From NCBI GenBank assembly GCA_963816955.1, contig CAWFME010000004.1, forward strand, positions 124,001 to 188,000: a stretch of 64,000 nucleotides of DNA. Direction: 5' to 3'. The position numbers and the translations under genes are program-made. Below are positions 40,135 through 47,776 of this stretch, in pieces (the stretch's first letter is position 1; every line of letters starts with the position of its first letter). The DNA comes from DATFQI01 sp963816955. GTDB taxonomy: Bacteria > Actinomycetota > Thermoleophilia > Solirubrobacterales > Solirubrobacteraceae. The notes below the pieces were generated by a model. That model was not told the origin of the DNA. It was given only the letters and a program-made list of their open reading frames with translations, and searched no databases.

Positions 40135-41173
40135 TCAGGCGACGGCGGCGACCGATGCAACCGTGACCGGCTGCGCCACGCCCCGCTCGGTCACCAGCGC
40201 CCACACGAGCTCCGCGGGCGTGACGTCGAACGCCGGGTTGCGCACACGCGTGCCCGCCACCGACACCAGCGAGCCCCCGACCGAGAGGACCTCGTCCGCC
40301 GGCCGCTCCTCGATCTCGATCGCGTCGCCGGAAGCCAGACGCAGGTCCACCGACGACGACGGCCCCGCCGCCACGAACGGGATCCGCGCGGCGCGAGCCG
40401 CCAGCGCCAGCCCGTACGTCCCGACCTTGTTGGCGACGTCGCCGTTGGCCGCGACCCGGTCGAAGCCGGTGACCACCGCTGCGACCTCGCCGCGGGCGAT
40501 CAGGCCGGCGGCCGCGGAGTCCACGAGCAGCTGGTGGTCGAGCCCGAGCCGGGCGGCACTCCCACACGGTCAGCCGCGAGCCCTGCAGCAGCGGCCGGGC
40601 CTCGCACGCCAGCACGGTCACCGGCCGGCGGTCGGCCAGCTCGGCGATCACGCCGAGCCCGGTGCCGCGGCCCGAGGCGGCCAGAGCGCCAGAGTTGCAG
40701 TGCGTCATGACCGCGACCGGACCGTCGGGCAGGGCCGCCTCGAGCGCCTCGGCGCCGTAGCGGGCGAGCGCCGCGCTGGCGGCCTCGTCCTCGCGGTGGA
40801 TCTGCTCCGCGGCCTCGCGCGCGGCGTCGGCCATGCGGTCGGGCGCGGCGAGCGCCGCGGCCGTGACGCGCTCGACGGCCCAGCCGAGGTTGCGCGCCGT
40901 CGGCCGCGCGCCGGCCATCAGGGCGGCCGCGCGCTCGAGCGCCTCGGGCGACTCGTCGCGCGCGAGCTCCATCGCGAGGCCGTAGGCGGCGGCGATCCCG
41001 ATCAGCGGCGCGCCGCGCACCGAGAGCCGCTTGATCGCCTCGACCGTGTCCGGCGTGCCGTGCAGCTCGAGGACGACCTCCTCGGCGGGCAGGCGCGTCT
41101 GATCGAGGATGCGCAGCGTTGTGCCGTTCCAGTGCAGGGGCGGAGGAGATTCCGTGCAAGTTCCCGTCGCCAT
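40135..41173 (-). pseudogene. mtnA: S-methyl-5-thioribose-1-phosphate isomerase, frameshifted
   Basis: ATG at 41173 (MATGTCTESPPPLHWNGTTL). Family motifs: LSVRGAPLIGIAAAYGLAME, PTARNLGWAVERV, the catalytic Cys in VMTHCNSGALAASGRGTGLG and ARPLLQGSRLTVWEC. The frame is then lost and resumes one frame over with LGLDHQLLVDSAAAGLIARG, the catalytic Asp in VVTGFDRVAANGDVANKVGT, and the end VTPAELVWALVTERGV. Removing one base at 40555-40556 gives 345 aa. It works in the methionine salvage pathway. Its 5' end faces the ABC transporter gene by 27 nt. Confidence 0.88.
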
Positions 41174-41200
41174 CGCTCGGGATGCTAGAGCTACGGGTCC

Positions 41201-42043
41201 GTGCCGCCCGCCCTCGCCGTGACAGACCTGCGCAAGAGCTACGGGCGCACCGAGGCGCTGCGCGGCGTCGCGCTCGAGGTCGGCGAGGGCGAGCTGTTCG
41301 GCCTGCTCGGGCCCAACGGCGCGGGCAAGTCGACGCTGGTGAAGATCGCCTGCGGCCTCGTCCGGCCGACCACGGGCAGCGCGCGCATCGCCGGCGCCGC
41401 GGCCGGCACGCTGGAGGCGCAGCGCGCGCTCGGCTACCTCGCGGAGCTGTTCCGCTTCCCCGAGTGGCAGTCGGCGGACGAGGTGCTGGGCCTGCACCAG
41501 CGGCTCGCCGAGTCGCCCGGCGGCGCGAAGGAGCGCGCCGAGCTGCTCGATCTCGTCGGGCTCGCGGAGGCGACGGACCGGCCCGTCTCCCAGATGTCCA
41601 AGGGCATGCAGCAGCGGCTCGGGATCGCCCAGGCGATGGTCGGCTCGCCGCGGCTGCTGCTGCTCGACGAGCCCACGAGCGCGCTCGACCCCTCCGGCCG
41701 GCGGACGGTGCGCCGCCTGCTCGAGGAGCTGCGCTCGCGCGGCGTGGCCGTGCTGCTCAACTCGCACCTGCTGTCCGAGGTCGAGCTCGTCTGCGACCGC
41801 GTGGCGATCATCGCCCGCGGCGAGGTCGTCGCCGCCGGCACGCCGGCCGAGCTGTCCAAGCCGGGCGGCGTGGAGGTCGATACGGGCAACGGCGCGCGGA
41901 TGTTCCCCGCGGCCGGCCGCGACGACGCCCCGCGGATCGTGCGCGAGCTCGTGTCGGCCGGCGAGGAGGTCTACGGCGTGCGCGTGCTCACCTCCTCGCT
42001 GGAGGACGCCTACCTCGAGGCCGTCGGGGAGGACGCCCGGTGA
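41201..42043 (+). CDS. ABC transporter ATP-binding protein
   Basis: 280 aa with a GTG start. Walker A GPNGAGKST, Q-loop YLAELFRFPEW, signature SKGMQQRLGIAQAM (here QMSKGMQQR), Walker B LLLLDEPTSALDPSG and the H-loop VLLNSHLLSEVEL. C-terminal extension typical of CcmA/NatA-type exporters. It is joined to the permease gene by GTGA at 42040-42043. Together they form a two-gene export system whose substrate is unknown. Confidence 0.95.
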   Translation: MPPALAVTDLRKSYGRTEALRGVALEVGEGELFGLLGPNGAGKSTLVKIACGLVRPTTGSARIAGAAAGTLEAQRALGYLAELFRFPEWQSADEVLGLHQRLAESPGGAKERAELLDLVGLAEATDRPVSQMSKGMQQRLGIAQAMVGSPRLLLLDEPTSALDPSGRRTVRRLLEELRSRGVAVLLNSHLLSEVELVCDRVAIIARGEVVAAGTPAELSKPGGVEVDTGNGARMFPAAGRDDAPRIVRELVSAGEEVYGVRVLTSSLEDAYLEAVGEDAR

Positions 42044-42900
42044 ACGCCGCCCGCACGATCGCCCGGCTCGGGCTCCAGGAGGCGGTGCGCCGGCGCGTGT
42101 TCCTGATCGTCGCCGTGCTCACGGTCGCCTACCTGGTGCTCTACGGGCTGGGAACCTGGCAGGCGTTCCAGGAGGTCGACGAGGGCTTCGGGCCGTCCGG
42201 CCTCCGGGGCGTGGAGCCCGACGTGATCGCCGGCGCCACGCTGCTCGGGCTGAACATGTTCGGGACGCTGTTCCTCGGCACGATCCTCGCCGTCTTCCTC
42301 ACGCTCGGCGCGGTCCGCGGCGACGCCGAGCGCGGCCTGCTGCAGCCGCTGCTGGTGCGGCCGGTGCCGCGGTGGACGCTGCTCGCGGCGCGCTTCGCGT
42401 CCGGGGCGCTGGTCTGCGGGGCCTACGTGATCGTCGTCTTCGCGCTCGCCACGACGATCACCTGGGCGCTCGGCGGCTGGTGGCCGGACCGCTTCGTCGA
42501 ACCGGCGCTCGGCCTTGCCGGCGCCGTGGCCATCCTGTGCGCGCTGTCGCTGGCCGGCTCGGTCTTCCTCGCCTCGACCGCCAACGGCATCGCCGTCTTC
42601 ATGGTCTTCGGGGCGGGCCTCGTCGCCGGCCTGCTGGGCCAGATCGGCGAGGGGATCGGCTCCGAGACGCTGAGCGACGTGTCCAAGACCGCGAGCTGGC
42701 TGCTGCCGTTCGAGGGGCTCTACCAGTCCGCACTCGGCGCGCTGACGGCCGACACCGTCGGCTTCACGCGCCTGGCGATCGACCTCGGCCCCTTCGGCGG
42801 GGCCGAGGACTTCGGGCCGCTGCTGTGGCCGTGGGCCGTGGCCTACCTCGGCCTCGTCGGCTTCCTCGCGCTGCGCGCCTTCGCGCGCCGCGACCTCTAA
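42040..42900 (+). CDS. ABC-2-type permease
   Basis: 286 aa with six membrane helices: VFLIVAVLTVAYLVLYGLGT, LGLNMFGTLFLGTILAVFLT, CGAYVIVVFALATTITWALG, GLAGAVAILCALSLAGSVFL, VFMVFGAGLVAGLLGQIGEG and WPWAVAYLGLVGFLALRAFA. The external loop between helices 1 and 2 is the ABC-2 pattern with a conserved drive loop AERGLLQPLLVRPVPRWTLL. It is the membrane partner of the ATP-binding protein just upstream. Its stop shares CTAA with the convergent glutaredoxin gene. Confidence 0.94.
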   Translation: MNAARTIARLGLQEAVRRRVFLIVAVLTVAYLVLYGLGTWQAFQEVDEGFGPSGLRGVEPDVIAGATLLGLNMFGTLFLGTILAVFLTLGAVRGDAERGLLQPLLVRPVPRWTLLAARFASGALVCGAYVIVVFALATTITWALGGWWPDRFVEPALGLAGAVAILCALSLAGSVFLASTANGIAVFMVFGAGLVAGLLGQIGEGIGSETLSDVSKTASWLLPFEGLYQSALGALTADTVGFTRLAIDLGPFGGAEDFGPLLWPWAVAYLGLVGFLALRAFARRDL

Positions 42901-43283
42901 AGACGGTTGTCGATCTGCAGCGGCGCGCCGGGCTCGACGGCGCCCGCCGACGGCGCGTCGGCGGGCGGCTCGACGCCCAGCGCCGTGGCGAGCTCGCCGC
43001 TCTCGTACATCTCGGTGACGATGTCGCAGCCGCCGACCAGCTCGCCCTTGACGAACAGCTGGGGGACCGTCGGCCAGTTGGAGAGGGCCGAGAGCTCCTG
43101 GCGGATGCGCGGGTCGGGCAGGATGTCGACGGCCGCGTACTCGGCGCCGAGGGCCTCCAGGGCCGCCGCGGTCCGCGCGGAGAAGCCGCACATGGGCCGC
43201 TCGGGCGTGCCCTTCATGAAGAGGATGACCTCGTGGTCGCTGATCGCGTCCTGGATGGCGTCGCGGACGGGGTTCTCGGACAT
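42897..43283 (-). CDS. grxD: Grx4-type monothiol glutaredoxin
   Basis: 128 aa from MSENPVRDAIQDAISDHEVI (an ATG two codons earlier is possible). The active-site motif is MCGFSARTAAALEALG (CGFS), with the cis-Pro WPTVPQLFVKGELVGGCDIV. Proteins of this class bind [2Fe-2S] clusters with BolA and hand them to carriers. The BolA gene lies directly upstream and their ends meet, so the pair forms a functional unit. The Pro-rich C-terminal extension is unusual. Confidence 0.95.
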   Translation of the reverse strand: MSENPVRDAIQDAISDHEVILFMKGTPERPMCGFSARTAAALEALGAEYAAVDILPDPRIRQELSALSNWPTVPQLFVKGELVGGCDIVTEMYESGELATALGVEPPADAPSAGAVEPGAPLQIDNRL

Positions 43284-43285
43284 GG

Positions 43286-43513
43286 TCACTCCGCTCTGGT
43301 CTCTAGGGAAAGGGCGTGGATGGGGCCGCCGATCTCGGCTCCGAACACCGCGTAGACGGTGCGGTGCTGCTCGATGCGGCTCAAGCCCGCGAAGCTCGGG
43401 GCGATGACGGTGGCACGGAAGTGGTCGCCGCCGCCCGTGAGATCCTGGACGTCCGCTGTGGCGCCGGGAATCGCGGCCTCGATGCGCTGTCGGAGCTCAT
43501 CGGTGGAAGGCAT
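43286..43513 (-). CDS. BolA-family protein
   Basis: 75 aa. BolA fold: ELRQRIEAAIPGATADVQDL, GGDHFRATVIAPSFAGLSRI (with the conserved His) and EQHRTVYAVFGAEIGGPIHA followed by LSLETR. It partners with monothiol glutaredoxins in Fe-S trafficking; the Grx4 gene begins 2 nt after its stop. The start is 46 nt from the divergent ErpA gene, which acts in the same pathway. Confidence 0.94.
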   Translation of the reverse strand: MPSTDELRQRIEAAIPGATADVQDLTGGGDHFRATVIAPSFAGLSRIEQHRTVYAVFGAEIGGPIHALSLETRAE

Positions 43514-43559
43514 CGAAGACAGCCTAGCGGTCGCTACACTTCGTGAAGCATTGGACTCC

Positions 43560-43934
43560 GTGAGCACTGGAGCGAGCAACTTGATCACGTTCACCGAAAA
43601 GGGCGCAGAGAAGGTCCAGGAGTTCCTGGCCTCCCAGAGCGCAGACATCCAGACCTCCGGTCTGCGCGTCGGCGTGCGCGGCGGCGGCTGCTCCGGCTTC
43701 CAGTACGCGCTCGCCTTCGACACGCAGCGTGACGGAGATCAGGTCTTCGAGGACCACGGCCTGCGCATCCTCGTCGACGGGCCGAGCCTCCCCTACGTGC
43801 GCGGCGCGATCGTCGACTACGTCGAGGGCCTCCAGGGCGCCGGCTTCAAGGTCGACAACCCGAACGTCATCGCGGCCTGCGGCTGCGGCTCCTCCTTCCG
43901 CGTCGCGGAGGAGGAAGAGGTCTCCGCCGTCTAG
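43560..43934 (+). CDS. erpA: Iron-sulfur cluster insertion protein (ErpA/HesB family)
   Basis: 124 aa with a GTG start. A-type carrier pattern: LITFTEKGAEKVQEFLASQS, VGVRGGGCSGFQYALAFD with the first Cys, and AACGCGSSF with the second and third. It delivers 4Fe-4S clusters to target enzymes. Located divergently from BolA and Grx4, so the intergenic region at 43514-43559 (with a TACACT at 43535 that could be a -10 box) probably controls all three. A 2-nt gap leads to the lipoprotein gene downstream. Confidence 0.95.
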   Translation: MSTGASNLITFTEKGAEKVQEFLASQSADIQTSGLRVGVRGGGCSGFQYALAFDTQRDGDQVFEDHGLRILVDGPSLPYVRGAIVDYVEGLQGAGFKVDNPNVIAACGCGSSFRVAEEEEVSAV

Positions 43935-43936
43935 GC

Positions 43937-45268
43937 CTGGATCAGGCTAAGCGGAGCCGCCGCATCCGCCTCCGAGCCCTCGTCGCGGCCGGCGCCCTCG
44001 CGCTGGCCGTAGCCGGATGCGGCCGGAAGGACGGGCCCGCCCCGCCGCGGGCGCAGCAGACCCCCACGCCGACCGCCACGGCCGCACCCACCGAGGCGCC
44101 GGCGCCGGCTCCGACCCCCGAGCCGCTGTGGAAGTCGCTCGAGACGCGCGGCCGGCACCTGGCCGTCGGCATCACCGAGCAGAACCCCAACTTCGTCTCG
44201 CCCAGCCCGCAGATCCCGAAGCCGTTCGCGCGCTGGCGCGACGCGCTGGCGAAGCTGCACCCGGCGCTCTACCGGCTCGTCGTCTACTGGCCCGCGATCC
44301 AGCCCGGCGCCGACGCGCCCGCCGACCTCGGCGCGCTCAACGGCGGCTGCCTGCGCGACAAGACGCCGTGCGCCGGCTACCTCGGCGTCCGCGACCAGCT
44401 CAAGGCGCTCGCCGCTCGCCAGGCCGAGGGCGGCTGGGAGGGCTTCGTCGTGATCACCGGCACGCCCGAGTGGGCGGCCCGCCCGCCGTCGGGCTGCGAG
44501 CGGCGCCGGATCGGGCCGACCAACCGGATGCCGCGCACCGGCGCGCTGCCCGCCTACCGGCGCCTCGTCCGCGACATCATCGAGGTGGCCGATCAGGAGG
44601 GCGCCACGCTGCGCTACTGGGCGCCCTGGAACGAGCCCAACCACCCCTACTCGTCCTCGCCGCAGCGCGCCGCGCCGTGCGCCGCGGCCCAGCCGAGCGT
44701 CTCGGCGGAGCCCTACGTCGAGGTCGCGAACACGCTGCGGACCGCGCTGCGCGAGGCACCCGGCGACCAGCGCTACGTGCTCGGCGAGGTCGCGGTGATG
44801 GTCCGCCGGCTGTCGGTCACCACGACCGTCAACGAGTTCCTCGAGGCCCTGCCGCCCAAGCTGCTGTGCGGCGCCCGCGCCTGGACCCAGCACACCTACA
44901 TCGGCGGCGAGGACGTGCTCGACGATGTCGACCGGCGCTTGGGAGCGAAGGGCTGCGGCGAGCTGCCGATCTGGATGACCGAGACGGGCGCCGGTGCGCC
45001 ACGCACCGCGAGCGCGCGCACGGGCGGGCGGCCGGCCGAGCTGCGCGGCTGCCGCGCCGTCCACCGGGTCCTCGAGACCTGGTACCGCGACCCCCGGATC
45101 ACCGCCGCGGTCCAGTACACGCTGCGCGAGGACGACGTGTTCCCGACCGGCCTGGTCACCACGGACCTCAGCCGCGCCTACCCGGCGCTGAAGGAGTGGC
45201 AGCAGTGGGGCCTGCGGGCGCGCGAGCGCCCCGAGGACGCGCCTCCGCCCGGGCCGCGCTGCGGCTGA
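43937..45268 (+). CDS. Putative exported glycoside-hydrolase-fold lipoprotein
   Basis: About 443 aa if started at CTG 43937, the only start-like codon available before the signal sequence (ALVAAGALALAVAGCG, lipobox Cys28). After a Pro/Thr-rich linker comes a TIM-barrel-like region: RWRDALAKLHPALYRLVVYW, FVVITGTPEWAARPPSG, YWAPWNEPNHPYSS with a candidate acid/base Glu233, and WMTETGAG with a candidate nucleophile Glu349. This resembles clan GH-A enzymes such as GH5 or GH39. The cysteine pairs suggest disulfides outside the cell. The substrate is unknown. Confidence 0.7.
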   Translation: MDQAKRSRRIRLRALVAAGALALAVAGCGRKDGPAPPRAQQTPTPTATAAPTEAPAPAPTPEPLWKSLETRGRHLAVGITEQNPNFVSPSPQIPKPFARWRDALAKLHPALYRLVVYWPAIQPGADAPADLGALNGGCLRDKTPCAGYLGVRDQLKALAARQAEGGWEGFVVITGTPEWAARPPSGCERRRIGPTNRMPRTGALPAYRRLVRDIIEVADQEGATLRYWAPWNEPNHPYSSSPQRAAPCAAAQPSVSAEPYVEVANTLRTALREAPGDQRYVLGEVAVMVRRLSVTTTVNEFLEALPPKLLCGARAWTQHTYIGGEDVLDDVDRRLGAKGCGELPIWMTETGAGAPRTASARTGGRPAELRGCRAVHRVLETWYRDPRITAAVQYTLREDDVFPTGLVTTDLSRAYPALKEWQQWGLRARERPEDAPPPGPRCG

Positions 45269-45298
45269 GGCCTGCCCGTAGGGGATGATGTGGCCGTC

Positions 45299-47005
45299 AT
45301 GAAGCGCGGCCAGCTCGCCATCCTCCTGCTCGCCGCGCTCGCGGTCGGCGCGATCGCCTTCGCCGGCAGCGGCGGCGGCGGGGACGACGGCGGCTCCGAG
45401 AGCAAGCGCGAGAGCGGCGACGCGCCCGCCACGGCGCCCGCCGGCGCGCTGCGCGTCAGCTTCCCCTACTCGCCCGAGAAGGAGCCGCTGCTGAAGCCGC
45501 TGATCGAGCGCTTCAACGCCTCCCGCACCGAGGTCGCCGGCAAGACGGTGTTCGTGGAGGGCCGCGCGGAGTCCTCGGGCGTCACCGAGCAGCGCGTCGC
45601 CCAGGGCCGCGACGAGCCGGTCGCCTGGTCGCCCGCCTCCTCGCTGTGGGGCCGGCTGCTCAACTTCGAGGCCGACCGCCCGCTCGTCCCCGACGAGAAC
45701 CCCTCGATCGTCCGCACGCCGCTGGTGATCGCGATGTGGGAGCCGATGGCGAAGGCGCTCGGCTACCCGCGCAAGCCGCTCGGCTTCGAGGACATCCTCA
45801 AGCTCGCGCGCTCGAAGGCCGGCTGGGGCGACTACGGGCTGCCCGAGTACGGCGCCTTCAAGCTCGTCCACACCAACCCGGACTACTCGACCTCCGGCCT
45901 CTCGGCCGTGGTCGCCGAGTACTACGCGGCGACCGGCAAGAAGGAGGGGCTGCGGCCCGAGGACATCACGGGCAAGGCACGCGAGACCGTCCGCGCGATC
46001 GAGCGCAGCATCGTCCACTACGGCGACATCACGGACTTCATCGCCGCGGAGATGAAGAAGCACGGGCTCGGCTACGCCTCCGCGGTCGCGATGGAGGAGG
46101 TGACGCTGCTCAAGTTCAACCGCGAGCGCGGCAACCTGCCCAAGCTCGTGGCGATCTATCCGAAGGAGGGCACGTTCTTCTCCGACAGCCCGTTCATCGT
46201 GCTGGACGCCGACTGGGTCACGCCGGAGCTGCGCGAGGGCGCGCTCGCGTTCCAGACGTTCCTCGCCGAGGAGATCACGCCGGAGGTGGCGGCGCGCGGC
46301 GGCTTCCGCCCGGCCGACCTCGAGACGGCGCCCGTCGCCCCGATCACGGCCGAGAACGGCGCCGACCCGAAGCAGCCGGAGCGCGAGCTCGGCCTGCCGG
46401 AGCCGCGCGTGCTGGCGCTGCTCAAGCGCACCTGGCGCGAGGACCGCAAGCCGGCCAACGTGCTGCTCGTGCTCGACACCTCGGGCTCGATGGGCGACGA
46501 GCAGCGGCTGGAGAGCGCCAAGGAGGGCCTGGAGGTCTTCCTCTCGCAGGTCGCCCCGCAGGACCGGGTCGGGCTGACCACGTTCTCCGACCAGATCACG
46601 CCGCTCGTCCCCGTCGGGCCGTTCCGGGAGAACGAGGGCGAGCTGCGCGCGACGATCTCGCGCCTGATCGCCGAGGGCGGGACGGCGTTCTACGACGCGG
46701 CCGTCGCGGGCTTCACCACGGTGCGCGACCTGGCCGACCGCGACGACCGCATCAACGCCGTCGTGCTGCTCACCGACGGCGAGGACACGGACTCCGTGCG
46801 CGACGTGGATGCGGTCGTGCGCACCCTCGAGGGCCAGGGCGACTCCTCCACCCAGGTCCGCGTCTTCACGATCGCCTACTCGGCCGGCGCTCGCGGGGCG
46901 CGCGACGCGCTCAAGCAGATCGCGGCGGCGTCGGGCGGCAACGCCTACCCTGGCGACCCCGAGAACATCGAGGCCGTGTACCGCTCGATCTCCTCGTTCT
47001 TCTAG
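45299..47005 (+). CDS. Extracellular solute-binding plus VWA domain protein
   Basis: 568 aa. N-terminal membrane/signal segment LAILLLAALAVGAIAFAGSG and a low-complexity linker, then a periplasmic-binding fold (residues about 50-360: LRVSFPYSPEKEPLLKPLIE, AWSPASSLWGRLLNFEADRP, YGAFKLVHTNPDYSTSGLSA). A VWA domain follows with the MIDAS motif VLLVLDTSGSMGDEQRLESA and LTDGEDTDS near the end. Proteins of this shape bind a ligand and a partner protein in the envelope. It is 30 nt from the GH-like gene and 3 nt from the next gene, so the three form one operon. Confidence 0.88.
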   Translation: MKRGQLAILLLAALAVGAIAFAGSGGGGDDGGSESKRESGDAPATAPAGALRVSFPYSPEKEPLLKPLIERFNASRTEVAGKTVFVEGRAESSGVTEQRVAQGRDEPVAWSPASSLWGRLLNFEADRPLVPDENPSIVRTPLVIAMWEPMAKALGYPRKPLGFEDILKLARSKAGWGDYGLPEYGAFKLVHTNPDYSTSGLSAVVAEYYAATGKKEGLRPEDITGKARETVRAIERSIVHYGDITDFIAAEMKKHGLGYASAVAMEEVTLLKFNRERGNLPKLVAIYPKEGTFFSDSPFIVLDADWVTPELREGALAFQTFLAEEITPEVAARGGFRPADLETAPVAPITAENGADPKQPERELGLPEPRVLALLKRTWREDRKPANVLLVLDTSGSMGDEQRLESAKEGLEVFLSQVAPQDRVGLTTFSDQITPLVPVGPFRENEGELRATISRLIAEGGTAFYDAAVAGFTTVRDLADRDDRINAVVLLTDGEDTDSVRDVDAVVRTLEGQGDSSTQVRVFTIAYSAGARGARDALKQIAAASGGNAYPGDPENIEAVYRSISSFF

Positions 47006-47008
47006 CCC

Positions 47009-47776
47009 ATGCCCGACCTGGAGCCGTACCGCCGCAACGAGTTCGCGGGCGCCCTGGCCGCCAACGCGGCGGCCAAGCCGTTCAACGTCGGCGTGCTGGT
47101 CGCCACGACGGCGGCCGGGGTGCTCGTCGGCGGGGCCATCGGGCTGGTGCTCGTCGTCGCGCTGCTCGTGTACCTCGTGGCCTGCGCGCGCACCTTCTTC
47201 GACGAGGAGGAGGCCGACCGCGTCCTCGCCCGCGAGCGCGCGGAGCGCCGGCAGCTCCCGACCGGCGGCAAGCGGCTCGGGCTCGACGAGCTCGCCCCGC
47301 CGATCCGCGAGCACGTCCGCAACGCCCGCCGCCGCGAGGCGACCATCCGCGAGGCGATCGAGCGCTCCGAGCTGCCCTACGCCGAGGTCACGGTCGAGGT
47401 CGACGGCTTCGTGCGCGCGATGGAGCGCACCGCCGCGCGCGCCCAGACGCTCTACGAGGCGCTCGCCGACAACCCGCCCGAGCACGTCGAGCTGCGGCTG
47501 GGGCAGGTGCGCGCGGAGCCGGGGCGCGAGGCGCTGGTCGAGGCGCTCGAGCACCAGGCGCGCGTGCAGCGCCGGATGGAGGGCCAGCTCGGCCGCTTCT
47601 ACGACGAGATGGAGCGGATGACCGTCGAGCTGGACACGATCCGCGGCAGCCTGCTCAGCCTGTCCGCCAGCGAGGGCGCCGACTCCCAGGAGCGGCTGGC
47701 CGGCGACGTCCGCGCGCTGCGCGAGCGCATGGGCACCGTCGCCGACGGCATGGCGGAGGCCTACGAGAGCGGCTAG
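47009..47776 (+). CDS. Membrane protein with C-terminal coiled coil
   Basis: 255 aa. One broad N-terminal membrane region (VGVLVATTAAGVLVGGAIGL then VLVVALLVYLVACARTFFDE), followed by an Arg/Glu-rich cytoplasmic part with coiled coils: RAMERTAARAQTLYEALADN, ALEHQARVQRRMEGQLGRFY and SQERLAGDVRALRERMGTVA. No family is recognised. It starts 3 nt after the VWA gene, so the two are co-translated, and its stop shares CTAG with the convergent membrane gene at 47773. Confidence 0.82.
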   Translation: MPDLEPYRRNEFAGALAANAAAKPFNVGVLVATTAAGVLVGGAIGLVLVVALLVYLVACARTFFDEEEADRVLARERAERRQLPTGGKRLGLDELAPPIREHVRNARRREATIREAIERSELPYAEVTVEVDGFVRAMERTAARAQTLYEALADNPPEHVELRLGQVRAEPGREALVEALEHQARVQRRMEGQLGRFYDEMERMTVELDTIRGSLLSLSASEGADSQERLAGDVRALRERMGTVADGMAEAYESG

